Shown here: positions 1 to 12,524 of the stretch, piece after piece | Position numbering within the stretch: position 1 is the stretch's first letter | Layout of the letters: the number at the start of each line of letters is the position of its first letter | Source: Zygaena filipendulae | Taxonomy: Eukaryota > Arthropoda > Insecta > Lepidoptera > Zygaenidae | Length of the DNA stretch: 64,000 nucleotides | Assembly (NCBI GenBank): GCA_907165275.2 | Contig: OU015664.1 | Coordinates: forward strand, 9,200,001 to 9,264,000 | Direction: 5' to 3' | Made by a program: the position numbers and the translations under genes | Notes under the pieces: model-generated | Seen by the model: the letters and a program-made list of their open reading frames with translations, nothing else | The model's database searches: none | What the model was told of the DNA's origin: nothing

Positions 1-169
1 ATTTGTAGCTGAGTTTAGGTACCCACCTAAGTACCTAGTTAGGCCTAAGCTAAATCTGTCTTCTATTACAATAAAAGAGTAAAATCCGCGATTCTGTACA
101 TATTTACCAAAAATGGAGAGGGAGCGATAAAAGAAGAGTAATCAACTAAAAAAAAAGTTTTTATAATTC

Positions 170-372
170 TTTTCTGTCTATCTGTCTGTTCGCGATAATC
201 TCCCAATCTATACTGCGGATTGTCATGTAGTTTTCACAGGTAGCTTAGCCTGGTAGCTTAGCTTAGCCTTAGCAACATTAATATAGGCTTTGTTTAATTT
301 TATTCGGATGTCGGGAAAAAAAAGTTGTTAAATAAAAACGTTTCACGCGGGTGAAACCGCGGGGCACAGCTA
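170..372 (-). repeat. Degenerate copy of the GCGGG-type interspersed repeat
   Basis: The right end reads as the reverse complement of the family start (gcgggtgaaaccgcggggcacagctagt at 346-373). The left side keeps the tctgtctgttcgcgat part. The middle is diverged. For this family I call the strand plus when ctagctgtgcccGCGG reads on the plus strand. Confidence 0.55.
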
Positions 373-775
373 GTATTAAATAAATTAAAATTAGGGACCA
401 AGTAACTTATTGAACTTTACTGAACCTCCCTCGAAGCAAGAACGGTTTTATGTATATTATCATGATTAAGTACTTTATGTTTTATGTTAGGTACTCTGAG
501 CATTCAATCGAATTAAGGTTAGTTATTAGATTAAAAAATTATATCGGAGACATTAAAATATTATGGGCACTTACACTGATTTTATTACAAGGATTATGAA
601 GTTACTGCTATTATCTGTGCTGCTAGTTTATGGTAGGTAGGTGCAATGGGGAATTTTCCGATTAGTTCCGATTAGCTCTAATACCTTAGCTAGATGGCAT
701 AACGAGCGTAGTTGACCACTCCGTCAAATTCAGGGATGCGTAAAATGTGGTATTTATATTAACCTAAAATAAACG

Positions 776-895
776 TTGTCTTTCTCAAAGTGGGCAATAA
801 CGCCCCCTTGTGGGCGTTGGAGACCTAGAGGGGGCGTTAAGGGGTCCAGATAAAAATGGGGGGCGTTGGCGTGGTTTAGGGGGGCGATGGTTTAT
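776..895. mobile_element. Possible hAT-type transposon end fragment
   Basis: The stretch begins tgtctttctcaaagtgggc, like the termini of many hAT elements (CAGxGTTTCTCAAAxTGG). It continues into an unusually G/C-rich run of gggggcgtt words that contrasts with its AT-rich surroundings. No partner terminal repeat was found, so the assignment is weak. Confidence 0.3.
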
Positions 896-1749
896 TTGTA
901 ATTTCATTTACTTTATATTTTAAAATTCACTAAAATGAAAGCCTACCTACTACTCAATATCGAATAATTAGTTATTAGTTAGCTGCTAAAGAGCATGTTA
1001 CCGAACGCGGCGGCGACTTACGACTGTTTTTGAGAAAAATCGAACCTGATAAAAACTTGTTAAAAATAATCAAATCCATCCATCTCATTAGATTAGTTTT
1101 GAAACTAAAATTGATTACCTATCTATATTGTTGTTTTAATTTGATAAAAATAAAATGTGTTTTAATTGCTATCACTAGTAAAAATGTCTAGTTTAGAATG
1201 TAAGTTTAAACACCAGCACTACACATTGCTTTATTTGCTGATAACCCTAAAAAAGATAGTTCGGTCTTCGTTAGGCCTTTTTTGGGAAATAATGCTCTGT
1301 TTTCGGAAATAAATGGACACCTCTGTATAAACGGCACACGAAACGTTCATAGTTTATGCCTAATAATATTTTTAACAATGTTTTTAGTAAATTATAGTCG
1401 GATTTTTCTGAAGGTGACTAACAGTGACAGCTCATAATGGCACTGCTGCTTGCAAGTCGCTTGACAGTACGGTCAAATTTTTGCCAGCGCCATCTATTAT
1501 TTATTAAAGAACTAAAAATAAGTACCTCTTGAAAAACTCCCCATTGGCAGCGTGCTAAACTCTCAAATATTTTAAAATGAGTTATGTAAGTGCCTACTTA
1601 AGTTTTAAACATACTATTTAAATAATACTATATTGAGCAAATAGCTGGATCATTATAGAAAAAAAGAAACCTCCAATTTGGCAAATATAACGCCATCTTA
1701 TGGGAACGAAGTCTTATCAAGTTTAAATTGAAATAGTATATTTCATTAC

Positions 1750-1862
1750 AAGTGCGGAAAGCCTGTCATTGCAAAGAGTTCCGACATATGTCTACCCGAG
1801 CCGAGGCGCAGCCGAAGGTGAGGGTTGACAGTCAGAACTAGTTGCAATGACGGTTCCGCACG
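1750..1862. mobile_element. Short foldback MITE
   Basis: Imperfect terminal inverted repeats face each other: agtgcggaaagcctgtcattgcaa on the left and ttgcaatgacggttccgcac on the right. The interior is G/C-rich and non-coding. The pairing is visible, but no certain target duplication was identified. Confidence 0.5.
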
Positions 1863-3327
1863 TGTACTGAACAACTATTTTTAATACAGTTGCGAAAAAA
1901 TTAAGCAATTTAATAAAATATCAAAAACACAATAAACTCAACTAAGTTCCAACTGTGATCAAGAGATGGCGCTAGTCGTATTAGTAATGCGAAACCTACG
2001 TTTCGCAATGCAAAAAGTGTGTCAAAGTCGTGTCGCCATTTTTGACAGTTGGCAAAGAGAACGCACGAGTTCGGGAAAGGCAAACAAAAAGCTCGAGTAT
2101 GTAATAGCCCACATCCCGAACGCTAAACGTCCCTGCAATACGCCACTTTTTGAGCAACTGTATTAAAAAATATTTCGAGCCATCTATTGGTTATCTCATG
2201 AACCTTAAATCGCGTAAATAATAAACCATTTTAAATAATCGCGTCTAGCGAGCAAATCAAAAAATATAAAGCCGATAGGCGTGCTATCTAACTACTATTT
2301 CGAGACTTACTTTATTCTATTGTTTGCCCATAGATGGCGTTATTTTGTTCTCACACTAATACTCTGCCACTCCAAAAGGTAGCACCACAGATAGCACCAC
2401 AGGTAGCACTACATTTGATGTGTAACTTCAATGAAAGTATTTTCTGATAATGTAGCATGCTAATGAAATGTTTTTTGAGAGAATTTTTAGTAAAAATATT
2501 AATACCCCAGTATTATTATATTGGTAATTTCTTGTTTTATGAAATATAAACTCTAATACGCCTACATATTAAAAAGATTTTAATCATATTAGAATGATGG
2601 TAGGCATGTGTGCGAAACAGATTCGGACATGTAGTAGGTACATCAACTGTAATCTAGGCTTTCTGTAAATTAGTAATAAACTTAATTTAATTTTCATTTA
2701 TTTTGAGGATTGTTTTATTTTGTTTTCTGACCCAAGTGATAAATTTGACGCTTTAGTAGGTCCCTACCGTTATTTTTTACAACTATTTACCACGGTAGTG
2801 TATCTATACTACTATTTAGGAGCCTTTCAGTAAAGTTTTTTTCTAAGAATTCCGATAATACCTACCCTGGCGGCTAGCATTTTATAATTTGTTGGATACA
2901 TAGCTACTAAAGCGTAGATATTTTTAAACAAATCTGCGGCATGACAGTGTCATAGACTTTTCAAAATATTTCGCAAAGAAAAACAAATTTTTTACGAATT
3001 TATTTTAATTTATAACTATCAATAGGTCCACTGTGGCCTATATAGCTGTTTGATTTAGTCAACTGCAATTTTAGTTTTCAGAATAATAAAACAACCTATC
3101 TACTTCACAAAAATCGCAAACGCAAATAATTTAGAGGATAAACACGCAAAAAAATTAATTTACTTAAATTATTATTGAAAAATCTTTGAAGTTTGGCCTA
3201 TGGTGTTTCATATTCAAATTAGTCAGGAATCATGGAAACTAAAACCTCTTGAAGAATCTAGGTCACGTAGTGATTATTTGCTCAGTGATCTAGGTCGACT
3301 TAATCTGTACCTAACCCTGTATACATA

Positions 3328-3525
3328 CTAGCTGTTCCCCGCGGTTTCACCCGCGTCAATTTCGGAGCTCCCTCGGGAATTCCGGGATAAAAGTAACCTA
3401 TGTGCTTTTCTGTAATCCCTGACGTGTATACAAAATCTCATGATGATCGGTCGAGGCGTTAGGCGCTTAGGCGTGAAAGCATAAAAAACAAGCTCACTTT
3501 CGCATTTATGATACCTATTATTATA
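3328..3525 (+). repeat. GCGGG-type interspersed repeat, near full length
   Basis: The copy starts actagctgttccccgcgg, passes through the conserved gggaattccgggataaaa and atgatgatcggt segments, and ends near actttcgcatttatgat. It lies about 260 bases downstream of the stop codon of the LRR gene. The family looks like the RTE-tailed short elements common in Lepidoptera; that name is an inference. Confidence 0.6.
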
Positions 3526-3661
3526 TTCGTAATTTCATGTTTTATGTTTCAGTGATCCTACGTCCATAAACGCTAAATCAACAGTTTCAGTAGGTACCTA
3601 CCTATGTCAGCTGATAGCCGGGTAAGGCAATGGGAGTTAAATAAGTGAAAACAGCAATCAA

Positions 3662-3667
3662 TTTATT
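3662..3667 (-). terminator. Candidate polyadenylation signal of the LRR gene
   Basis: AATAAA reads on the minus strand about 125 bases downstream of the TAG stop at 3791-3793. It is the first canonical hexamer I find after the stop. Poly(A) site use is inferred. Confidence 0.4.
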
Positions 3668-3790
3668 ATTAAAAGCTATGTATAATTAATAATATATTAA
3701 TGACTGTGAGACATCTTAACTCCATAATAATAATATTATTGCTAACTTATTAAATTATCACCTATGTAATATTGTATATTATATTCTAAT

Positions 3791-6224
3791 CTAATAAACT
3801 AATAAAATGCACAGTAATATTAAAGTCAACGTATTGTATGCGCTAATATATTTTTTTAAAGCGCCGTTGCCTTGCGGTGCCTGCTTGAATTCCTCTTTAA
3901 CGCTTCTGTGAATTTTACGATTCTCCGCTCTCGCCTCGTCCGACGCCATACCATTATGGTCTACATGACTCTCAGCAGGTTTCGCCGAAACTGTAGCTAG
4001 AACTGTTGTCGTATAAGAAATAGGCTTTGTCCCTTCGATAATTTCATTATGAATATCAGAACTCATTTTAACATCATTAAAACGATTTCCTTCATTATCC
4101 GCCAATCTATTCTCAGCAGCTCCTAAATCCAGAGATCCATGGTTGATTATTTTAGGTGTCACAAATTCTACATTCGATTTCATTGTAGTTATAATTGGTA
4201 CGGATAAAGGCGACGTTTCTATTTGTTTTGGTATCAATAGTGTCGAGGTTTCTATTGCTTTTGGTATATTCTCTTTGGTTTGTTGCGGTATGGACAGTTC
4301 GTTTGGCAAGAAATGATTGCAGTTTAATAGTGGTCGCACGTCAATATAGAACAGTTTTCCACCGAGTTGTGTGTCATCGTAGTATTCGTAATCTGCCGGT
4401 TGGGCCGAGGGATCTTTGTCTTCAAATGCTGGTGGTTCGTTTTTCTCCCTTTCCAATGTTTTATTCCATTGCTCCATGAGTTTATTGTCTGGATTACATT
4501 TGAGATTTTCTAGAGCGGTCTTCAAAATCGAATTCTGAGTCTTGCTAACAAGTTCGGCCGACCACTCCAGTCGGCAGTCGCAGGGGAAGTTGTTTTCTGT
4601 AACAGTTAATGTGTGACATAAGACACTGTGCATTTAAATATTATATTTTGTTAAGAAAGCTCTATTTGATGAAATTATATGATAAGAATTAGAAATAATG
4701 ATTGTAAAAATATTTTATATTAGACATTCCCCACGGTTTCACACGCGATAAGTTGGGAGTTCCTGCGGGTATTCCAGGGTAAAAAGTACCCTATGTCCTT
4801 TTCTGTACCTCAGACAACATGTATGCAAAATTTCATGATGATCGGTTGAACCGTGAAGACGTGAAAGCGTAACAGACAGACAGACAGAATTACTTTCGCA
4901 TTTATAATATTAGTAGGGAAGGACGTATCACATACTGTAGAGCGAAGTGAGTGCAAAAATTTTGTTAGTTCGATACAATATATTTCGAGGAATTCTTTAT
5001 CAACATGTCACATCAGAATTTACATTGAAAACCGGAAGTAGGTACGTAATTTTTAGTTTATCAAATTCTACGACTAAAAATTAATTAGAATAATTACTTA
5101 ATTACCTACCTATATGGTATCTTTGCTATTTACTCAAAAATTATCATTATTTGTATCGAAAACACAATAATTAAGGAAACTGATAGTTAAAATAAACAAA
5201 TGATCTTACCGCCGACGTCAAGATTACTAGTTTCTGCATAAAAATTACTTAAAATAGGTGCTAAAACCTCAGTCTTCAACTCTGTCAGTTGATTCCCATT
5301 CAGATTCAATGAAATCAAGCTGGACAGACCTTCAAATGTTTTTGCGTTATCAATTCTTTGTAACTTGTTCCGAGCTAGAGACAAATAACTTAACTTTAAG
5401 AGCCCATAAAATGCTTTCTCATCCAACATTTGAATCTTGTTCCCATCCAAGTTTAGGTAAACCACATCAATCAAAGGAGAAAAAGTATTGTCTCCAATAA
5501 CTTCTAACTCATTGTTACTTAAATCTAGTCTCTGTAATGATGTCAGTCCAGAAAATGTTTCGCTGTTCAAACTGAACAATTTGTTTCTATTTATCTCTAA
5601 CTCTTTTAAATTAATCAAATGCATGAATGCTTTATCGTGTATGGTTGTTATCTTGTTATCGGTTAAAAATAGTTTTTCCACAGAATATAAATCGTTAAAC
5701 ACGTCCCGATTGATTTCTAGTATTTTATTTCTGTCTAGACTGATAGAAAGAAGACCTCGATGATGACTGAATGCGTTCGGCTCCAATATCTCAATTTGAT
5801 TGTTGCTGAGATTTATATCTTTAATTTTACTCAGATTTCCGAACGCGTAAGCGTGGATTCTTTCGATTTGGTTGTATTTAGAATGGAACCTTGTTAATTC
5901 GTTTAAGTTTTTCAAAGCATACGTGGGTATATGCGTCAAGGGTAATGCTCCAGCGTTTGATAGAGTCAGTCTGGTGACGTTTTTTAGTGTACTTAAAGAG
6001 CTCCATGCTAGGTTGTTCGCGATTGAGGCCGGCGTCAGACTGCAATCCGCAGTGGTAACGATGGCAGCGTCACTCATATCGTATGTGCAGAAACATCTCA
6101 CTGTATTTATATTGTTATTAGGGTCACATATATTAGGGATCACTTCTCGTTTACTGTGATGGTTGTATCTCGCGTCGACGATGACGGAGACGGCGAACAA
6201 AAGAGGTAATACGTAGAGATTCAT
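3791..6224 (-). CDS. Connectin-like leucine-rich-repeat cell-surface protein
   Basis: This is a probable homophilic adhesion molecule of the neuromuscular/nervous system, attached outside the cell by a GPI anchor. Coding exons are 6224-5210 and 4596-3791 (minus strand). The 613-bp intron has donor gtaag and acceptor ttacag; it is phase 1, and the joined codon gives Glu339. The spliced frame is 606 residues. Residues 1-18 form a signal peptide. Residues about 33-61 are a cysteine-containing N-terminal cap (ICD, RCFC, DC). Ten typical LRRs follow at about 82-332, then an LRRCT cap starting NNFPCDCRLEW at 340, split from the LRRs by the intron. A low-complexity, Ser/Thr/Pro-rich stalk leads to a hydrophobic tail (SAYNTLTLILLCILLVY) with no basic residues after it, as in GPI signals. 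Ten LRRs plus GPI tail match Drosophila Connectin, but other insect LRR proteins are possible. An in-frame upstream ATG at 6272 is ignored because a splice acceptor lies between it and the signal peptide. Confidence 0.75.
4726..4920 (+). repeat. GCGGG-type repeat inside the LRR-gene intron
   Basis: This is a full-length-looking copy running from ccccacggtttcac to the typical end atttataatattagtaggga, with the internal (gaca)n stretch. It occupies about a third of the intron and is antisense to the gene. Confidence 0.65.
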
Positions 6225-6250
6225 CGTTTTGTTTGTATTCAACACCTGAA
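6225..6250 (-). other. 3' splice site in the LRR gene 5' leader
   Basis: On the minus strand the bases before the signal-peptide ATG read tttttgtttcag|gtgttg, a strong acceptor with its last intron base at 6246. The coding exon therefore probably begins with about 21 bases of 5' UTR at 6245. At least one untranslated upstream exon lies further right; I cannot locate it. Confidence 0.5.
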
Positions 6251-6389
6251 ACAAAAATGAACATTTTAGCATAGATTGAGGTTCGTGGTAAAATTATGCA
6301 TTCTGAAAGTTCGTTATTTCGAGTATCCAATGAGACAAATGATCTATTAGGAAACTTAGAAGTCCCGATGTCTGACCTTCGGGCTTAAC

Positions 6390-6480
6390 TGTTGTCTGCG
6401 GTTTCACCAACGTTAATTTAGGGGTTCACGCGAGAATATGGAGATAAAAAGTACCCTATATTGTCCTTTTCTGTACTGTT
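6390..6480 (+). repeat. Truncated GCGGG-type repeat
   Basis: A degenerate copy retaining tgtctgcggtttcacc and gataaaaagtaccctat. The 3' half is missing. Confidence 0.5.
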
Positions 6481-9400
6481 TAAGATATTTTCATGTACGA
6501 TGTATCCAGACAGCAGTGTTATAAAAACAATAGAATAAGTGTCACACAAGCCTCCAGATCTCATAACAGGGAATTTTAGTGTTTATTTTTTATTATTATT
6601 TTATAAACCTTGTGTATTACTAGTATAATAGCATTATTCTTATACAAATATCTTTTGTACTTTCAGATAACTCTTTAAAAGTTCAAGTTAGACAAGGAAA
6701 GCGCTACAGTCCTAGTGACGTCACTCGGCTTGAAGTGCCCTACAGGCTACAACCGCCATACAAAATTCCGTTTTAGAAAGAGAGACATGGTCAAAATTAA
6801 ACAGTTTATAACTATTTTATTTTTAAAACAAATCTATTGATTTTTTCGCTTATATTATGCTTATCCATGATATTTTCGAGTGTTATTATTGGATATCAAC
6901 ATTAAAACAACAGTGAAAATTTCGTCTGAGATTTTTGCAATTAAAATTTGACAGGTAAACTACCGTTATTGGAGTTCTCAATATAACCACAGGTAAAGAA
7001 GAAGACAAACCACGAAGTTTAAAATATTTCTACCAAAGAAAATTCATTACGCGAAACCGTGGCTCCTCTGCCATTGGAATTTTCAATTATGTAATATGTA
7101 TCCGTTTAATAACTCAAGTCCTTTCAGAGAGGAATGTTTAATAAGTGTTTGAGTGAGTGTATGCGGGTATAATCAATTGGGCAAAACTTTGGAGTTCGTT
7201 ACTTTGAAATGCCACGAGGCACGAAATCAGTGGATATATTGTCAATTTTAACATAATAAAATTCATACCTCCGTGTTGATGTAAAAACAAAATGACGGAT
7301 AAATTATTGGCAAATCTACATATCTACTAATGTTATAGAGGCAAAGTTTCTAAGTTTGTATTTTTTATGTTTGGACGTATCTCAGGAACTACTGAACCGA
7401 TTCAAAAAAATCTTTTACGGGTGGTTCTCTCACCTACAGTATTTTTGAGTGAAAAGAACACTTCTTAGAGTTCCCTCTCGAAAAAAAAGTCTCGAAAACG
7501 CTGCAGTTAAACAAATACGTTTAGGAAAACAATTAAAAAAACAATAGGGGAAACCCATACTGTATTTACTTCATGTAACATGAAAATCGCATTTTTTCGT
7601 CATGCGCAATAAGAAGATATTTATTTTGATTGATTGATTATTATTACTTATTAAATGATACCTACCTATGCCAGTTGCAACTTAACGCTTTTTGATGCTT
7701 TGTCAGATATTTTAGGTAGTAGGTACCTAGGTACCTACTCTTAAGTCTAGAACGAAATGAATGCCCCGCAAATTCTTGTGCAAATGTTGTTTGTCATTTC
7801 TAAGTCCAGATTCGCCACTCTCTTTTATGAAAAATAATCCTATTGTGTACTAAAAACAACACAATTCATAATAATATGTTTTTTAAATTAAAAATTTTTA
7901 TTACCTACCTACTTACCTATAATTACAAAATGAATGTAGAGTCATTAGGTACTTTTGAAATATTCATTCCCTGAGAAAAGTATTTTGTTCCTAGTTTCTG
8001 TAGCTTCAATTGCATAACTTAAATATAATTTTAATAATAGTTTCGGAAAATATATCTTTATCTACGTAACTTTTGCTAGCTGCTACTTATTCGCAATTCT
8101 ACGGTACAAAATGAAAGAGTGATATAAAAATGCAAAAGATTGTAAATAAAAAATTCATTTCAAGGGAGGAGTGGGTACTTAGTTACACCCGCCCATTAAG
8201 TTTGATGCATGACCTGCCATCGCAAAATGCTATCGCTTTGGCGTTGATTGATGGTGTGAGTAGGTCTGTGTGTTTTAATGTATATTATTAACGCGTATTA
8301 TGTATATAGATCTGAGACATGAACTTTTCCTGTTTGTAATCCTACACATGCTATCTAAGCTAAATATAAAACTGGCTGAATTATTCTAAAGAGTCTTATC
8401 TTGGTCCAACAGTTTTATAGACAACCTCTGTTGCCCAAATTCTAGAAAAAAATAAAAATAATTAAAATTAGTCTCAACGAACCTGACAGAGCATTGTATT
8501 TAGGTTATAGGCCGTAAATGTGGATCTTTTATGAGATCGAATTTAGCCCATGATTAGGTTATTTTAACGACATTTCGTGGGTTGACGCTCTACTTTTGTT
8601 TTCAATTGAGTTGAACTAAAACTACTTTAGCTATTTCTCCGTTTTTCTTCATCTTTATCTTTTTTAATTTCAGTCTCTTGCCCGTGTTTCTAATCCTTTT
8701 ATTTGCCCTTTGATTTTCAGGATCACTAAATAGAATATTAGATGACGTTTTAAACATTCGATATACTTTCAGGAATTTGAACAATCTTTTCTGTAAGATC
8801 AAATTAAATATTTTCAATTTCATTTAGTAAAGTTTTACTAGATCTAAATAGTCGGTCGTTTGAGTAACCACAGGGTGTCTGTGGAATAACGTAACGATAC
8901 AATAGGTATTATGATGGACACACAATATCACAGAATGTAATAAGCTTAACTTCAATAACATGACAATTGTTGTGCTATTTAACTTAACATGTCATCTTAA
9001 TAACGCTTGCTTGTCAATTATATTATGTGACAGGAATCCAATCACTATACGCAATCTAGTTATTAGATCAACCTATATGTACAATATATCAAATATTATG
9101 GATTCTCCTGTACTACCTAATTGTGTAGATCAAAATCTTTGTATATTATTATTATTATTATATATCTTGATAGAAATATATGTAAACCGTAAATATTTAG
9201 TTGAAGTCGTATTATTATAACTTCACGTTTGTACGTTACGTATACATAAACTAACTTATATAGATACATTGTATGGGTTGCGAGAATAAATGAGAGAAAT
9301 TCGAATATTCAAATTACTTGAATCTATTACATTTTCATAATGAATCCTAATTAGTTAGCTAATTGTTACGCTAAGCGATGGAACGAGTGGATTCAGTGAG

Positions 9401-10213
9401 TACTGTTTAGTTACGGGAATGATTCACTCGTTGAGCTTTATGACACGGTGCTGAGTCTTGCTTGAAAGGACCATAGATACTTGGTGTCTATGTGTTATCA
9501 TAGAAATTCAGTTTTCTTTATCATCCCACTCTACTTCAATATCACAAGAATATTTAACAAATATTAGTGCGATGATGAGAAAACACAATGAATAGGTATC
9601 CATATTGACAGGTTCCAAATTTAAATGTATTATTATCGTTTTTTTTTCTTTCATTTTTTACAGTATTTATGACCAGACTTTTTATTATAGCTCAAAAATA
9701 TATATTTGAAGTGTGTAACACTTATAACGCTTTGTAAAAGGCTTTTGATAGTCATCCGCCTTCGCAAACGAGTCGAGTGATTGATATAGGTTTCTAAATG
9801 GTATCGATAACTAATGGATTTATAGACTTCCATATTAATATTATTGTCTACAGTTTACGAAAAAAATATTTTGTAATTTTAGAAAAAGATTCAGTTTCCA
9901 AATAGGTGTGTAGCAAGGTCGTATATTTGGTGCAACTTTGAAATGTCACAAAAGACCAAATCTTTTCTTAAAAACTTTAAGGTCCGTATTCCAGATGGTG
10001 ACTCAGATCACGTTTCTCTTGAGATTAATAAATCCTTATAAAGAAACATAATTATTTGAAAAATAAAAATGACAAAAAATAATTGAAATAAAATATCTCA
10101 ATGTCTCAAAAGCACATAAACACATACCATACACACTGTATCCATAGGTTTCTAGCTAAATTTGTCTTCTGATAAAATAATGTACCTAAATCTGCATAAT
10201 TATGCAACATACC
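6481..10213. other. Non-coding stretch without a recognised gene
   Basis: AT-rich DNA with many stop codons. I find only a partial interspersed repeat (7310-7440), taggtacct words and short open frames with no recognisable protein features. Untranslated exons or the promoter of the LRR gene could lie here, but nothing in the sequence marks them. Confidence 0.5.
7310..7440 (-). repeat. Truncated interspersed repeat, 'aactactgaaccgatt' subtype
   Basis: It contains taatgttatagaggcaaagtt followed by ctcaggaactactgaaccgatt, matching the left halves of the copies at 14871 and 60755. The GCGGG end is absent. Confidence 0.45.
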
Positions 10214-10541
10214 TAATGGGCTAGTTGACTATTTTTTTTTTTAGTCCGTCTTATAGATTAATAAAAAATATTAGACACCTATTCTTTCTTTATTTATGCA
10301 ATCAAAAAAAATAACGGCGATACATTGAGTTAAAATTTCGCGTGACGTCACTATTCAGTGCAGTTTGTACGGGGCTTATACCTACCGGCTAATAACGTCA
10401 CGAGCTCCCACCCTAAACTTTAATGCGCTTTATCTCTGTATATTTTCGTCAATTTGAAAAAGCAACTGTTTTTTTTTCTAACCGACGACGGTCTATGTAA
10501 TTAGTATTTTGATTTCAAAAAGTCGTCTACATCCCTAGCGA
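10214..10541. mobile_element. MITE-like repeat, copy A
   Basis: It aligns by eye over its whole length with 37687-38018: agtccgt.ttatagatta, gacgtcac and caccctaaactttaatgcgc are shared. The outer ends read aatgggctagtt and ccctagcg, a weaker inverted repeat than in copy B. Non-coding. Confidence 0.55.
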
Positions 10542-10649
10542 AATGTTGTTGACTAACTAAACACAAAATCTCTAAAATGTAAATCATGAAACTAAAATTT
10601 AGTGGGTAGGTAGGTAGTTTATGGAGCATAGAGGTCAACTATGAAAGTA

Positions 10650-10712
10650 TTTCACAGAATTCCAGCGGGAACTCTAAAATTAACTTTGGTGAATCCGCAG
10701 GGAAGTAGCTAG
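10650..10712 (-). repeat. GCGGG-type repeat end fragment
   Basis: Only the terminal part is kept, from cagaattccagcgggaactc to gaatccgcagggaagtagctagt. Confidence 0.45.
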
Positions 10713-11168
10713 TGCCTACCTATAATTAAAAAAAAAAACTGACTGACTGGCAGACGATCAAATTGTTGGTTTTAACAACTTGAAATTAATTACATAATAT
10801 AGACCTTTTTCGTTTGAGGAGTTTTTGGATTTCGAAAATTAAAGCATCCTTAGGGCTTAGAGATTCAAAAGGATAAAATGTGAGTAAAATCAGGGTGAAG
10901 GGCTATTATAGTAATATGTATAATATATAAATACAATAAAGATAGGAAAGCTCTATAGTAAAAGTCCAACGATACAAGATAATTGGAGCCAAACAGGATT
11001 GAACATTTTTCACTATAATGGTCCAATAAAATACAGGGCAATGCACTTTTTCCAGTACAGGAAATTAAAGTGCCTTTATACGTATTAGATACGAACTACC
11101 ACCTCGCCACCTCGTACTACCTACCCCTGTTTAAGTCTATAAAGGATTTTTCATTTAACTACTCGGAT

Positions 11169-11339
11169 AAATTTTCGTATTGAAATTTACTATGGACGCA
11201 TTTTAGAGCCCAAATTTACTAACATTACCTATTGAGAATTTTGCTATGCCAATGACTGTCATTTCCATAGTAAAAGTCTTTAGTGCATTTAAAAACGGGC
11301 TCTACAATACTTCCATAGTAAATTTCAATACGAAAATTT
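11169..11339. mobile_element. 171-bp MITE with perfect 28-bp terminal inverted repeats
   Basis: The left arm starts aaattttcgtattgaaattt at 11169. The right arm, ending at 11339, is its exact reverse complement over 28 bases. The pairing continues imperfectly inward (agagccc/gggctct). There is no coding capacity. The target duplication is not certain, so the superfamily is unknown. Confidence 0.65.
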
Positions 11340-11745
11340 CAGCGTGTACCTACGTATGTAGGTAATGTTATCATTAATCACTACTAAACCGAGCACAAAG
11401 GACGTCTTTTTTGCTTAGAACCAAAACAGTGCAGAAATGTTGGGTATATGAAATTACATTATTGCATAGTTTTTTACTAATGCACTGTTTTTTTTATTTT
11501 TTTTTTTTATGAAAATTTATCCCATTAAACTTAATATAAAATGTATGTATTAAATCGATCAAAAAGAATGATTATTTTAATAAAAACATTCGACCTCTAA
11601 AAGTTTATCACAGTTAAAAATAATTATTATTTATATCTCAATTTTACTGGAGCATGGTATCTTGACCTTTGATAACAAAAAATTATGGTACCTTCGACTA
11701 GTTCAAAAACGACTTTTACTTTTAATAGCCATACTTTTGATTTTA

Positions 11746-11790
11746 ATAGATTTGTACTTTACATTATTTAAGTGTAAAGTACAAATCTAT
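11746..11790. repeat. Perfect 18-bp hairpin
   Basis: atagatttgtactttaca is followed after 9 bases by its exact reverse complement. It is a small foldback without other features. Confidence 0.5.
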
Positions 11791-11841
11791 GAATAAGCAT
11801 TAACAAGTGCCCAGTTCAAATAGGTATTTAGCCCTAAAACT

Positions 11842-12372
11842 AGGGTTGCCAACTTTTTTTACAAGAAATAAAGTATATTCAGGTCTATGAAGTTAATATA
11901 TACAATTAATAGTATTTTAGAAAAATTAACAGTATTTTATTTATTTATTGTTTTAAATACATATTTTTTAGAGCTTCTCGCACAATTTAGTAATTTACAA
12001 TCTTTTTTAAAAACTTTATACGCCTCACCACAATTATAACTGAAATTAAGATAAATGAGGAGCTCATTTTTTATTAAATTAGTAGATGCTCTATTTCTAT
12101 CCTCCCGTAGATATGAGAAAATTGTAGTTGTTTTTAAATTCTTCTCAAGTGTTTACTAATAAATAGCTCCACTTTTGACCAGTACTCATTTTAAGAAAAT
12201 CTTTGTCTTCACAAATTTGTGTGAGCGTCTAAGTATAACACATAATTATGTGTTTGCATTTTGATGCTGAAAACAGTATTTTGTATACTTTATTTTTGTT
12301 CATCAGTAAAAAGTATACTTTAGTGAAAAACAGTATAATACTGTTTAAAAAAGTATAGTTGGCAACTTTATT
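11842..12372. mobile_element. Candidate transposon with GTTGCCAAC termini
   Basis: agggttgccaac at the left faces gttggcaac at the right, and both ends are followed by repeated agtat(a)tttt words. The paired part is only about ten bases, so this is tentative. Short open frames inside show no recognisable domain. Confidence 0.3.
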
Positions 12373-12524
12373 CAAAACTGAGCAAGTTTCTATCAGTTTT
12401 ACCACCCACATTATGTATTGACGTTTACTTAAATCGCAGTGCACCTACATGTTACAAGTTAAGTCACCTTTGTCTCAAGGTTCGCATCAAGTGAATTGCG
12501 ATATTCCTTGCTGATTCCTATTAT

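Noticed and set aside
1678..2345. Inverted aacgccatct..atggg words suggesting a larger element around the 1750 MITE
   Set aside because: The shared piece is under 20 bases, and gcgccatctat-like words are scattered across this genome (for example 1488, 60604), so the pairing is not specific.
5258..6159. Several plus-strand frames (5258-5500, 5488-5763, 5872-6159)
   Set aside because: They are antisense shadows of the LRR exon, without domain content.
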